Below, piece by piece: positions 18,874-27,740 of a DNA stretch of 63,262 bases. A program made the position numbers and the translations under genes. Where the stretch lies: positions 1-63,262 of the forward strand of contig JAGXRP010000007.1 of the NCBI GenBank assembly GCA_018335795.1, read 5' to 3'. The notes under the pieces are model-generated. The model searched no databases. It saw nothing but the letters and a program-made list of their open reading frames with translations, and had not been told where the DNA came from. The DNA comes from Desulfobulbaceae bacterium (GTDB taxonomy: Bacteria > Bacteroidota > Ignavibacteria > Kapaibacteriales > UBA2268). The first letter of the stretch is position 1. Each line of letters starts with the position of its first letter.

Positions 18874-19062
18874 TTATTTCGCTTTTTTGCTGCTTGGAAA
18901 AGCTGCAATAAATCCGATAACTGCACCATAAAGAGTTGATACGTGCCAATTTGATGTGATGGGGCAAGTACCTGAGTTGCATCCGATGAAGTAATAGTAT
19001 GCAAAACCGATAGCTCCACCCAAAGCAGTCAAAGCAACAAACTTTATATACTTGGTTTGCAT
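18874..19062 (-). CDS. DUF6132 family small membrane protein
   Basis: A 62-residue protein starting at ATG 19062, immediately after the thioredoxin stop. It consists of two predicted membrane helices (about 6-26 and 40-57) around a short loop with GCNSGTCPITSN, where two cysteines are five residues apart. The loop and the following STLYGAVIGF match the DUF6132 family common in Bacteroidota. Its function is unknown. The start chosen avoids a 26-residue extension inside trxA. The position behind thioredoxin and the cysteine pair suggest, without proof, a thiol- or metal-related role. Confidence 0.82.
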   Translation of the reverse strand: MQTKYIKFVALTALGGAIGFAYYYFIGCNSGTCPITSNWHVSTLYGAVIGFIAAFPSSKKAK

Positions 19063-19063
19063 C

Positions 19064-19432
19064 TTAGTTAACTTCCGGTTCTGGAATACCAAAAATTTCG
19101 TTGAATGCACGTTTATAGTCATCTTTTTGCATCGCACCAACTGACATACGTGGCTTATCGTTCAATGGGATGAACAATACAGATGGAATGCTTCTGATAC
19201 CAAAAGCTGCCGCCAATTCGGTTTCCTGTTCGGTATCAATTTTGTAAATATCAATTTTGCCGTCGTACTCTTTTGATAATGCTTCCATAACAGGCGATAA
19301 TACCTTGCATGGACCGCACCAATCAGCATAAAAATCAATTACAACAGGACGATTCCCTGAAAATTCCCACTCTGTTTTGTTTTCGAAATCGAAAATCTTA
19401 TCTAAAAATTCTTGTTTTGATAAAAATTGCAT
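19064..19432 (-). CDS. trxA: Thioredoxin
   Basis: A 122-residue cytoplasmic thioredoxin with the active-site WCGPCK at residues 38-43, preceded by VVIDFYAD and followed by the cis-proline segment GIRSIPSVLFIP. The N-terminal 25 residues are a short helical extension seen in many Bacteroidota thioredoxins. A purine-rich AAGGAAA lies about 6 bases before the ATG, one of the few Shine-Dalgarno-like sites in the window. It is followed with a 1-base gap by the DUF6132 gene, so the two form a likely operon. Confidence 0.94.
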   Translation of the reverse strand: MQFLSKQEFLDKIFDFENKTEWEFSGNRPVVIDFYADWCGPCKVLSPVMEALSKEYDGKIDIYKIDTEQETELAAAFGIRSIPSVLFIPLNDKPRMSVGAMQKDDYKRAFNEIFGIPEPEVN

Positions 19433-19508
19433 CTTACTTTCCTTGATATGAACATATTGACATATATATAAACGAACGTATATTTTTAATATTTTGTTAT
19501 CTCAAAAA

Positions 19509-20258
19509 TTATTTCAATTCATTATCAATTGGTAGAATATACCCATTAAAATTGAAGTCTTTTTCTTCTTCATCTGCCGAAGTGACAGGTTCGTGAATGT
19601 CTGAAGAAGCTATTTCTTCAATTTCTTTCAATTTTGGTAATTCTTGCAATGAATTCAAACCGAACGTACGAAGAAAATCATTCGTTGTTGCATATAAAAT
19701 CGGCTTACCGAGAGCCTCGCTCCTCCCTGCAATTTTAATTAGATTTTTCTCAATCAGAGAGTTCACTACTTCGTTAGAATTAACACCTCTGATTTGTTCA
19801 ATCTCAGGCTTTGAGACAGGTTGTTTATAGGCGATTATTGCAAGCACTTCGAGCGATGCTTGAGATAATCTTTTACGAAATTTGGTCTTTAGTACACTAT
19901 TGATGAGTTCTCCATATTCCGCTTTGACAGAATAGAGCCAACCACCTGCCGATTTGATAATTCGGAATGGACGACCTGAACTGTCGAGTTCGGAGTTGAT
20001 TTTGTCAATCAAATTCTCGAAATACAAGTCGTCAGCCATTGATTCGGCAATTTCGTCATTAATTGTGACTTGGTCAATGTCTTCGTCAAAATTATGCTTT
20101 TTAAGAGATAAATAATCGGTTACCAATAATTTACGCATAGTATCTGTATTCAACGGCACTTCAGATGAGAAAATAATTGCTTCGAGAGCTAATCTTTGTT
20201 CATCATTATCCAATTGCAAAAATGGTGCAACTTGCTTTATTTCGTTTGATTCTTTCAA
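19509..20258 (-). CDS. scpB: Segregation and condensation protein B
   Basis: ScpB binds ScpA and the SMC ATPase in the bacterial condensin complex. The 249-residue protein shows the two winged-helix domains: ALEAIIFSSEVPL at the N-terminus, then the conserved LSQASLEVLAIIAYKQPVSKPEIEQIRGV block and LYATTNDFLRTFGLNSLQELP. The C-terminal 45 residues are acidic and variable. The only suitable start is TTG at 20258, which overlaps the scpA stop as TTGA; the next in-frame ATG lies about 40 codons in, beyond the conserved first helix. Confidence 0.93.
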   Translation of the reverse strand: MKESNEIKQVAPFLQLDNDEQRLALEAIIFSSEVPLNTDTMRKLLVTDYLSLKKHNFDEDIDQVTINDEIAESMADDLYFENLIDKINSELDSSGRPFRIIKSAGGWLYSVKAEYGELINSVLKTKFRKRLSQASLEVLAIIAYKQPVSKPEIEQIRGVNSNEVVNSLIEKNLIKIAGRSEALGKPILYATTNDFLRTFGLNSLQELPKLKEIEEIASSDIHEPVTSADEEEKDFNFNGYILPIDNELK

Positions 20259-20974
20259 TTCAATATAGTCCTGTCTGTAATTATTATATCATCAAAATGT
20301 TCATCTTGGTAAATCATAATGATTTGAGATTTCATCAAATCAAGAATCGCCAAAAAAGTGGCTATTAGGTGAGATACGGATTGATTTTGTGTAAGTGTGA
20401 AAAAGCTCAATCGTGATTTTGTTTTCAATTGCGAAATTATATCTTTTGCTTTTTCTTCTGCAGAAATATTTTGCATCTCGACTATATGGTCAAAACTTTC
20501 TTCTTTGGCTTTCTCCATAACTTTTTGGAATGCTTTAATTAACTCAAAAAGAGTGGCATTTTTGTACTCTGCAGTTGCCTCCACAACCTCTTTATCAGCA
20601 TCGAAAAGATTCCTGTATAAAATATACTTGTTATCGTCAGCCTTCAAACTAAGTTCGTGAGCTGCATCTTTCATTTGCTTGTATTCCAGTAATTTCTGAA
20701 CCAATGCAGTTCGTGGGTCTTCTACCTCACTATCGGAATCGGATTTGGGTTTTGGAAGTAAAAGTTGGGCTTTGATGTACATCAACGTGGAAGCCATAAG
20801 TATGAATTCGCCGGCTAATTCGAGGTCGAAATAACGAATGATTCTGATATATTCCAAAAATTCCGACGTGACACGCGCTATCGGTATGTCATATATATTG
20901 AGCTCGTCCCGCTTGATGAAATAAAGCAACAAGTCAAATGGACCCTCAAAATTCGGTAATCTTATTTTGTACAT
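20255..20974 (-). CDS. scpA: Segregation and condensation protein A
   Basis: The 239-residue kleisin subunit of the SMC-ScpAB complex. The N-terminal LPNFEGPFDLLLYFIKRDELNIYDIPIA motif region (about 5-32) contacts the SMC neck, and EFILMASTLMYIKAQLLLP follows. The C-terminal winged helix that contacts the SMC head is recognisable but divergent (RLSFFTLTQ, VSHLIATFLAILDLMKS). It is directly coupled to scpB by a 4-base overlap. Length is normal. Confidence 0.93.
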   Translation of the reverse strand: MYKIRLPNFEGPFDLLLYFIKRDELNIYDIPIARVTSEFLEYIRIIRYFDLELAGEFILMASTLMYIKAQLLLPKPKSDSDSEVEDPRTALVQKLLEYKQMKDAAHELSLKADDNKYILYRNLFDADKEVVEATAEYKNATLFELIKAFQKVMEKAKEESFDHIVEMQNISAEEKAKDIISQLKTKSRLSFFTLTQNQSVSHLIATFLAILDLMKSQIIMIYQDEHFDDIIITDRTILN

Positions 20975-21046
20975 CTTTTAAGTATGAATTTAAAAATCAA
21001 TAAAAGTAAGCATAAATGAAACTCATTTGTTTACAAGTTTTCCACA

Positions 21047-22150
21047 TCAAATGTATATACGTGGTATTCTCCATTTCAAGGCAGTAGTAATTTCATATGG
21101 AATTGAACCCATCGCATTTGCCAAATCATACGCATCAACTGATTCTTCGCCCTGATTTCCAATAAAAACGACATCGTCTCCAATATTTACATTTTCGTCA
21201 CCAATATCAATCAAGCACTGGTCCATACAAATTGTTCCGACTATAGGGAATTTCCTACCGTTAATTAAGCAATGCACTTTATTTGCTAAAACTCGATGAT
21301 AGCCATCGCCATAACCCAAAGGGACTACTGCAATCCTGCGTTTTGCATCCGAGATATAATTCAAGCTATAACCAACAGTATCGCCTGCGTCAACAGTATT
21401 TATGTTAATCACCTTTGAAACTAACTCAAGAATTGGTTTCAATTTTAACTTATCCGACAAATTCTTATAGTCCATATATCCATATAGTGCGATGCCACAA
21501 CGCGCTAAATTGTAGGGTCTATCGGAAAAGTTCAAAGTGCCGGCACTATTCAAAGCATGAATATATTTGAAACTGTGTCCGGCATTTTGCAACTCAGCAA
21601 GAACACTATCAAACAAATCCAATTGTTGATTAGAAAATGTTCTGTCCTCCAATTCCGAACCTGCAAGATGTGTCAAGATACCAAACATATCAATACCCGG
21701 TAATTCTACTGCTCGGTTCATGAAATCTAATGCCATATTCGGTTTGATACCATCGCGGTTCATTCCCGTGTTGATAAACAAATGGGTTTTGATTGTCATA
21801 TTTCGTGAATGTGCTTCGTGCGAGAGCTTTTTCAGTACATCAAAATCCTCTACTGATGCTTGGAGATTGTATGCACAATACAAATCTGTATCATACTCTG
21901 TACCCGGGATGAGCACAAAAATTTCACCTGTATCTCCGGATTCTCTCATTTTTACAGCTTCGTCTGCAAAGGCTACACCGATTATACGTGCTTTTTCTGC
22001 ACGTAAGATTCTCGAGATTTCAACGATACCGTGTCCGTAGGCATCTGCTTTGACTACAGGCATAATTTCCATTTTTTGAGCAACTTGGCGCATCATTTGC
22101 AGGTTATGCTTCAAATTTGCAACATTTATCTTAGCGATTGTGGATCTCAT
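21047..22150 (-). CDS. alr: Alanine racemase
   Basis: The 367-residue PLP enzyme interconverts L- and D-alanine for peptidoglycan. It starts with AKINVANLKHNL, carries the PLP lysine in VVKADAYGHG at residue 34, and has the second catalytic region around VGYSLNYISD, followed by AVVPLGYGDGY and a C-terminal beta domain (GTICMDQCLIDIG). All of the usual elements are present. It is a single gene, divergent from the PD40 lipoprotein gene at 22243 with about 92 bases between. Confidence 0.95.
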   Translation of the reverse strand: MRSTIAKINVANLKHNLQMMRQVAQKMEIMPVVKADAYGHGIVEISRILRAEKARIIGVAFADEAVKMRESGDTGEIFVLIPGTEYDTDLYCAYNLQASVEDFDVLKKLSHEAHSRNMTIKTHLFINTGMNRDGIKPNMALDFMNRAVELPGIDMFGILTHLAGSELEDRTFSNQQLDLFDSVLAELQNAGHSFKYIHALNSAGTLNFSDRPYNLARCGIALYGYMDYKNLSDKLKLKPILELVSKVININTVDAGDTVGYSLNYISDAKRRIAVVPLGYGDGYHRVLANKVHCLINGRKFPIVGTICMDQCLIDIGDENVNIGDDVVFIGNQGEESVDAYDLANAMGSIPYEITTALKWRIPRIYI

Positions 22151-22242
22151 TTTAAATTTTTTACTTTTTTTACCGATTATCTAAATTGATAATTATATTT
22201 TTACAAACTTAAGAATAATAAATATTCAGGAATTTATAAAAA

Positions 22243-23973
22243 ATGTTTAATTCATTAACTATATACATCGCTTTTTCAACTTTTATTGTGTTAGCTTCAT
22301 GTTCGAGTCCCAAGATTTGCACAGTTGATACAACAGACGGAAACATAGGTGCTACATTCAACTCCTCAATGCATGAGTTTTCGCCATTTATTTTTGAAGG
22401 AAATTTCTACTACCACAGAATTGACCCTCATAATGCGGAATTATTTCAAATAAACAAAGCCCAAATCATAGATGGTGTGTTGAGTGAGCCTGTACTTGTA
22501 AGTGATTTCCCGAATGAAGGGTTTGAAATTCTCGGTTCGCATTTTATTTCGCGAAATCCCAAAACAGGCGATATTGAACTATTTTTTTCAGCTTCAATCA
22601 GCAACAAAAACTACAACAGCGAATTGTTCAAATCAACATATGTTAAGGGCAAATGGTCGAGACCTTCTGCTATTTCCGAATTGAACACAGTTCATTTCGA
22701 GTCAATGCCATTTGTTTCCGAAAATGGTGATTATTTGGTCTTTGTGTCTGACCGCCCTGATTCTTACGGGGGATTGGATATTTACATCAGCACCAGAAAT
22801 GATGATGGCTCGTGGTCGACTCCCAGAAATGCCGGAGCAATGATAAATAGCGAAGCAAACGAAATTAATCCAACATTTCAAAATTCCGAGAAAATCATTT
22901 TTGCTTCAAATCGAGACGGTTACTTTAATTTATATGGAGCTGATTTGCTCAACCAAATGAATTCCACGGGTCCTACAATGTTGAAAAGCCCTATGAATTC
23001 CTTAGACAACGAGTTTGGTGCTTTCGTTCACGAAGATATGATATATGTAGTTTCAGACCGATTGCCGAGTTGCGGCAACGGAGATATTTTCCTATTCAAA
23101 TACTGTGGTCCTGTGATTTTAGACGTTGAAATCAAACCTGAAAGTGCTGCATTCCCTACTGATGGCTTCGTTCGATTGCTGGACAAGGATAGAAATTTTA
23201 TTATGAGCGAAGCAATCGAATCATCAAAAGCTTTGAAATTGGAAATTTTCCCGAATAAGCAATATATAATTCAATATTTCAACAAATGTATCCCACAATA
23301 TATTCCTGAGCAACGCATTATAGCTCCGTGTTCGGATTCTTCAATTGTTAGATTGAGAGCACAATTTGTAATCCCTAGAACGAGTACGGAATTTGATTTT
23401 GGGCAATATGATGTTCCATTCTTTGTCACGGGATACTATCACCCAAATACAATTGAAAATTTGGAAATGTTGCGAAAGAAATTTGCAAACAAAAGTCTTG
23501 GCAAGAACGACAGTACGAAATATATTGAAAATCCGGGCGAAATTTACGATGGTTACGCAATAGTTGTTGACAATGCCTTAGATGATGCGATTGATTTCAT
23601 TAATAATATCCTGAACAGTATTGATGATGAATGTGCTCAACAAAACGTGGGCGGATTATCAATCAAAATTATAGGATTTGCAGACCCGAGACCGTTATCA
23701 CCAATTGCTACTTATGTCGAAAGCGACATTGATGATGAGGAGTACGAGCTCCAAATCGAAAGAGGCACTCAAATGGACAACGAATTGCTATCCAAATTGA
23801 GAGCCTACTATACTGCAAAATATCTTGATGATAAATTAAGCGACAACCCGAAATATAATGAAATCCGCAGCAACATAAATTGGGGTATCGAAGGCAGAGG
23901 CATTGATACCACAGATTTAGCAAACGAACTCAAACGACGAGTCAGTATCGAAATCGGCGTTTTCGAAAATTAG
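22243..23973 (+). CDS. PD40 beta-propeller lipoprotein with OmpA-like C-terminus (PorE-like)
   Basis: The 576-residue protein has a lipoprotein signal with lipobox LASC (cysteine near residue 20). PD40/WD40-like blades follow (about 35-290; e.g. YLVFVSDRPDSYGGLDIY and IIFASNRDGYFNLYG). Next is a carboxypeptidase-regulatory-like beta domain (about 293-375) and a C-terminal region resembling OmpA_C (about 390-576), with IIGFADPRPL, NELLSKLRA and a final RRVSIEIGVF. This order matches PorE of the type IX secretion system, a peptidoglycan-binding lipoprotein, except that no TPR domain precedes the propeller. The stop overlaps the convergent ftcD stop. A non-T9SS peptidoglycan-anchored lipoprotein is the alternative. 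Confidence 0.72.
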   Translation: MFNSLTIYIAFSTFIVLASCSSPKICTVDTTDGNIGATFNSSMHEFSPFIFEGNFYYHRIDPHNAELFQINKAQIIDGVLSEPVLVSDFPNEGFEILGSHFISRNPKTGDIELFFSASISNKNYNSELFKSTYVKGKWSRPSAISELNTVHFESMPFVSENGDYLVFVSDRPDSYGGLDIYISTRNDDGSWSTPRNAGAMINSEANEINPTFQNSEKIIFASNRDGYFNLYGADLLNQMNSTGPTMLKSPMNSLDNEFGAFVHEDMIYVVSDRLPSCGNGDIFLFKYCGPVILDVEIKPESAAFPTDGFVRLLDKDRNFIMSEAIESSKALKLEIFPNKQYIIQYFNKCIPQYIPEQRIIAPCSDSSIVRLRAQFVIPRTSTEFDFGQYDVPFFVTGYYHPNTIENLEMLRKKFANKSLGKNDSTKYIENPGEIYDGYAIVVDNALDDAIDFINNILNSIDDECAQQNVGGLSIKIIGFADPRPLSPIATYVESDIDDEEYELQIERGTQMDNELLSKLRAYYTAKYLDDKLSDNPKYNEIRSNINWGIEGRGIDTTDLANELKRRVSIEIGVFEN

Positions 23974-25592
23974 CTTTTTCTGGCTACTAATAATTCTATA
24001 ATCTCTTTAGATTTGAGTGCTGCACGTTGGACGAGTTCATCGGCTTCTTTCGTTTTTATAGCCTTGAACTCAGCATCTTTAATGCCGTCCATATTTATCA
24101 TTACGTTTCTCCAGGCACCCCAAATGCCTGTTTCGAGGGCTTTGGTGCCAACTTCAATGTCAGATTTCGAGCTTATGTTGCCATATTTTGCTGTTTCGAG
24201 CATCGCTTCCCAAGCGGAATCTGCGAATCTCATAGTATTTAAGGGCACTTCAATTGCCGATTTCAAGCCTTTTTGCATTGCTGCAATTCGTTCGGCTTTT
24301 TCTTCATCTGTGCCTTTAGGCATTCTGAGCGCTTCCATGTAATCGCCAAATGCGTTTGTATCAGCATCAATCATTGGAATAAGTTCGCGGCTGACTTTCA
24401 AAAGATTTGGGATAATCTCTCTCATTTTCTCGTCGAGATGCTCAAATTTTCTGAATCCGTAAGTCAATTGTGCCACCATACAACCCAAAGCTGCACCAAT
24501 AGCAGCAATTGCCGCAGATGCCGAACCACCGCCGGGAGCCGAAGTTCTTGCCGAAATTGATTCTACAAAATCACGGACGCTCAAATTTGCCAAAGGTTCA
24601 TCTTTTTTCTCATCAATCATGTACTCGATTACCCGTTTTTTGGGGTCGAATTGAGCTATGGAATTCAGACCCAATCTGTCAATCACGAGTTTGATTTTTT
24701 GCTCATCCTCGAGTATAAAGAGATTTTCCTTTTCGATGTAATATTCAGCTGACATCAACATAGCTTCCAATGGAACAAGCCCGACCATTTCCGAGCCTGC
24801 AATGCCGACTTTGAGAATTTCTGCTTCTTTTTTAGCTTCTTCAAATGCGATATGAATCGGCGTTACTTTGTAATTTGTGAGATTAATCGAAATTTGAGCC
24901 ATGCCGTATTCCTCCACAAACCAGCCCAAAGCTTTCACTTCTTTCAATTTTCCGGGTTCGCCTTCTCCCCTGCCTGCTTCGCGAAGATTTAGGGCTATGC
25001 GGTGAGCTTGATTATGTGTGCCGAGAACATTCACATTGTAAGCAATCAAGAAAAATCTCGCACCTGTGACAGTTGCGCCCCATTTGGGAAGAAATTCCGC
25101 CGGTCCGTAATCCGGCTTCCATTCGGGGAGTTTGATTTTCTTTGCAAAGCCTTCGTATTCACCTTGACGTATTTGTGGCAATGTTTTGCGGTGTTCTTGA
25201 GTTGAAGCACATTCATACAAATAAATTGGTATTCCGAGCTCTGTAGAAGCTTTTTCGGCAAAACGCTTGGCGCAATCAACACAATCATCCATCGTGGCAC
25301 CACGAACCGGAATGAATGGACAAACGTCCAATGCACCCATACGCGGATGCTCGCCTGTTTGTTTGCTCATATCAATTAGTTTATGTGCAACTCTTGCGGC
25401 AGCCAATGCACCTTCTACCACACTCATTTCATCGCCTACGAAAGTATAGACAGTGCGATTTGTGGAATAGCCCGGGTCAACATCGAGCAAGGTTACGCCC
25501 TCAGTTTGTCTGATAGCTTCGGCAATAGCTTCTATAACTTCTTTATTTCGTCCTTCAGAAAAATTCGGAACACATTCGATTATTTTTTTCAT
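23970..25592 (-). CDS. ftcD: Bifunctional glutamate formimidoyltransferase/formimidotetrahydrofolate cyclodeaminase
   Basis: The 540-residue protein joins the two FtcD activities of histidine degradation and one-carbon metabolism. The N-terminal formiminotransferase (about 1-300) starts with IIECVPNFSEGRN and includes EHPRMGALDVCPFIPV and the GEGEPGKLKEVKALGW glycine-rich loop. The C-terminal cyclodeaminase (about 340-535) starts at SVRDFVESISARTSAPGGGSAS and has AAIGAALGCMVAQLTYG. ATG 25592 puts the conserved start at residue 2; an upstream in-frame extension of 10 residues is unlikely. No hut gene is adjacent. Confidence 0.94.
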   Translation of the reverse strand: MKKIIECVPNFSEGRNKEVIEAIAEAIRQTEGVTLLDVDPGYSTNRTVYTFVGDEMSVVEGALAAARVAHKLIDMSKQTGEHPRMGALDVCPFIPVRGATMDDCVDCAKRFAEKASTELGIPIYLYECASTQEHRKTLPQIRQGEYEGFAKKIKLPEWKPDYGPAEFLPKWGATVTGARFFLIAYNVNVLGTHNQAHRIALNLREAGRGEGEPGKLKEVKALGWFVEEYGMAQISINLTNYKVTPIHIAFEEAKKEAEILKVGIAGSEMVGLVPLEAMLMSAEYYIEKENLFILEDEQKIKLVIDRLGLNSIAQFDPKKRVIEYMIDEKKDEPLANLSVRDFVESISARTSAPGGGSASAAIAAIGAALGCMVAQLTYGFRKFEHLDEKMREIIPNLLKVSRELIPMIDADTNAFGDYMEALRMPKGTDEEKAERIAAMQKGLKSAIEVPLNTMRFADSAWEAMLETAKYGNISSKSDIEVGTKALETGIWGAWRNVMINMDGIKDAEFKAIKTKEADELVQRAALKSKEIIELLVARKS

Positions 25593-25728
25593 TGATATTT
25601 TCCATTTTGTTAAAAAGTACAATTACAAAATTAAGAAATATAGTGCATATGAAAGTAAAGATGAAATGGTTTGGGGAACTTTACCGAAATTCTAAATACC
25701 TCAGTCCCTCCTACGTCTTTATATTAAC

Positions 25729-25761
25729 TTTTGCTCAAGATGCAAAATAGAGTTACTTTTG
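25729..25761 (+). promoter_or_regulatory. Candidate Bacteroidota-type promoter of the panD operon
   Basis: TTTTG at 25729-25733 and TACTTTTG at 25754-25761, separated by 20 bases, match the known Bacteroidota primary-sigma consensus TTG-N17-23-TAnnTTTG. A start site about 7 bases downstream would give a leader of roughly 30 bases before the panD TTG. Seen by eye; not tested statistically. Confidence 0.55.
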
Positions 25762-25799
25762 TTTCTCGTACCATAACAAATTAGCAAAAAGGTATTGAA

Positions 25800-26183
25800 T
25801 TGTTAAGAAATTTTTTAAAATCGAAGATTCACCAAGCTACTGTAACCCAAGCGGAATTATATTACGAAGGTAGTTTGACAATCGATATTGAATTGATGGA
25901 AAAAGCCGACATCCGCCCCTACGAGAAGGTTTCGGTGGTTGATATAAATAATGGCGAAAGATTCGAAACTTACGTGATTCCGGGCAAACGCGGCACGGGT
26001 GTAATGTGTGTCAATGGTGCAGCAGCCCGCTTAGTATCTGTCGGTGATTTGATTATCGTCATGAGCTACTGCCAATTGAACGCCGAAGAAATCGAAAACT
26101 ATAAGCCACTTGTAGTATTGTTGGACAAAGAAAATCACATCAAGCAAATTTCGCATTTAATCACAAACGAATTAGGCGAATGA
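25800..26183 (+). CDS. panD: Aspartate 1-decarboxylase precursor
   Basis: PanD makes beta-alanine from aspartate for coenzyme A synthesis and uses a pyruvoyl group generated by self-cleavage. The 127-residue protein has KIHQATVTQAEL, the cleavage site Gly24-Ser25 in YYEGSLTID, GKRGTGVMCVNGAAARL, and the DLIIVMSY strand. The frame has no ATG before the conserved region; TTG 25800 gives the normal N-terminus and an in-frame TAG lies at 25782. Its stop overlaps the next gene's ATG (ATGA). Its partner panC is 17 kb away in this window. Confidence 0.95.
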   Translation: MLRNFLKSKIHQATVTQAELYYEGSLTIDIELMEKADIRPYEKVSVVDINNGERFETYVIPGKRGTGVMCVNGAAARLVSVGDLIIVMSYCQLNAEEIENYKPLVVLLDKENHIKQISHLITNELGE

Positions 26184-26956
26184 CAAGGAATCTATCTACA
26201 ATTGTGCTTGCTGCAGGTAAGGGCAAGCGTATGCTCAATCCCGAATTACCCAAAGTTCTGACCAAACTCCAAAACAAAGCATTGATTGATTATGTACTTG
26301 AGTTGATTCAAGAGCTTAATCCTGAAAAATCTGTGATTGTAGTAGGTTTCCAAAAGGACCAAGTCATTGAACACATCAAAAGCTTGAACTTCCCGAATAT
26401 TGAATTTGCCGAACAAAAAGAGCAACTCGGCACAGGGCACGCTGTTATGTCAGCATATGATAATCTTGCCGAATTCGACGGCGATGTGCTTATTCTTGCC
26501 GGAGATGTACCAATGATGCGTAATTCAACGATTCGGAAATTTATTAATTTGCACACTCAAGCCGCTTCAAAGGTTTCGGTACTTTCCACTGATGCCCCAA
26601 ATCCGACAGGATATGGACGCATAATAAGAGATTCGGCTGATAGTTTTATTAAAATCGTCGAGGAAAAAGATGCCGACACTGAGCAAAAACTCGTTAAAGA
26701 GATTAATAGTGGAATTTTCCTGGTGGATAGCAAATTGCTTTTCGACGCACTACAAAAAATTGGCAACAAAAATGCCCAAAATGAATATTATTTGACCGAT
26801 ATTATCCAAATTTTGCGAGATGAGGGCGAATCGGTTCATGCAATAAATTGTTCGGACTTTGCAGAATTGCAAGGTATCAATACTGCGGAAGATTTGCTCC
26901 GCGCCGAACAAATTTTACAACATTTAAAACAAACAATGGAAAACGACAATGTATAA
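26180..26956 (+). CDS. N-acetylglucosamine-1-phosphate uridyltransferase-like nucleotidyltransferase (GlmU N-domain only)
   Basis: The 258-residue protein matches the pyrophosphorylase half of Glm[19 protein letters not shown] (the catalytic lysine), [19 protein letters not shown], and the GYGRIIRDS and [10 protein letters not shown] segments. GlmU normally has about 450 residues with a left-handed beta-helix acetyltransferase. Here the gene stops after the first domain and overlaps gpmA by 8 bases, with no sign of hexapeptide repeats in any nearby frame. It probably makes UDP-GlcNAc or another UDP-sugar; a separate acetyltransferase would be required elsewhere if it replaces GlmU. Confidence 0.88.
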   Translation: MTRNLSTIVLAAGKGKRMLNPELPKVLTKLQNKALIDYVLELIQELNPEKSVIVVGFQKDQVIEHIKSLNFPNIEFAEQKEQLGTGHAVMSAYDNLAEFDGDVLILAGDVPMMRNSTIRKFINLHTQAASKVSVLSTDAPNPTGYGRIIRDSADSFIKIVEEKDADTEQKLVKEINSGIFLVDSKLLFDALQKIGNKNAQNEYYLTDIIQILRDEGESVHAINCSDFAELQGINTAEDLLRAEQILQHLKQTMENDNV

Positions 26957-27695
26957 GTTAGTATTAGTACGACACGGTGAAAGCACCTGGAATCAGGAAA
27001 ACAGATTTACCGGTTGGGTTGATGTGGATTTGACCGAAAAAGGTCGGACAGAAGCCCTAACTGCAGCCCGTATGCTGAAAGAATCGGGATTGACATTCGA
27101 TGTGGCTTACACATCGGTACTCAAAAGAGCTGTCCGCACACTTTGGACAATTTTGGACGAGATGGATTTGCTGTGGCTTCCGGTAATCAGGGATTGGAGA
27201 TTGAACGAACGTCATTACGGTGCTTTGCAAGGGTTGAACAAATCCGATATGGCAAAACAATATGGCGAAGAACAAGTTTTGATTTGGCGTCGCAGTTACG
27301 ACACTCCTCCGCCTGCACTTGAAGAAAGTCATGAATATTTTCCGGGTCACGACCGCCGCTACGCGAATGTTCCGAAAAATCTACTTCCAATGGGCGAATG
27401 CCTAAAAGATACAGTCGAACGCGTTATGCCATTATGGAATGATATTTTAGTTCCGGAAATTAAGTCCGGCAAACGCTTAATCATCGCAGCACACGGTAAT
27501 TCATTGAGGGCGATGGTTAAAATGTTGGATAAAATGCCTGATGATGAAATTCTGAAATTCAATATTCCTACAGCAATTCCTATTGTTTACGATTTGGACG
27601 AAAATTTGCAACCTATAAAAAGAGAGTTTCTTGCAGATGAAGAAACCCTCAAAAAAGCTATGGAAAGCGTCGCTAACCAAGGCAAAGTAAAATAA
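26949..27695 (+). CDS. gpmA: 2,3-bisphosphoglycerate-dependent phosphoglycerate mutase
   Basis: The 248-residue glycolytic enzyme interconverts 3- and 2-phosphoglycerate through a phosphohistidine. It shows [18 protein letters not shown] with the catalytic histidine near residue 9, [32 protein letters not shown] and the second histidine in [13 protein letters not shown]. The full-length C-terminus is present, as expected for the cofactor-dependent form. It is the last gene of the panD unit and is followed by a hairpin terminator. Confidence 0.96.
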   Translation: MYKLVLVRHGESTWNQENRFTGWVDVDLTEKGRTEALTAARMLKESGLTFDVAYTSVLKRAVRTLWTILDEMDLLWLPVIRDWRLNERHYGALQGLNKSDMAKQYGEEQVLIWRRSYDTPPPALEESHEYFPGHDRRYANVPKNLLPMGECLKDTVERVMPLWNDILVPEIKSGKRLIIAAHGNSLRAMVKMLDKMPDDEILKFNIPTAIPIVYDLDENLQPIKREFLADEETLKKAMESVANQGKVK

Positions 27696-27701
27696 GCAAT
27701 A

Positions 27702-27740
27702 AGCCCGTTCGGATTCAAGCAATTAGAACGGGTTATTTTT
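27702..27740 (+). terminator. Rho-independent terminator after gpmA
   Basis: A 9-base-pair stem (27702-27710 with 27726-27734, one G-U pair, CCCG core) closes a 15-base loop and is followed by ATTTTT. It also covers the stop codon of the convergent STAS gene. The opposite strand has only a weak U-tract, so termination is mainly for the plus strand. Confidence 0.65.

Noticed and set aside
24013-24342. Plus-strand open frame of 109 codons antisense to ftcD
   Set aside because: It lies fully inside the conserved cyclodeaminase domain on the other strand; no recognisable domain.
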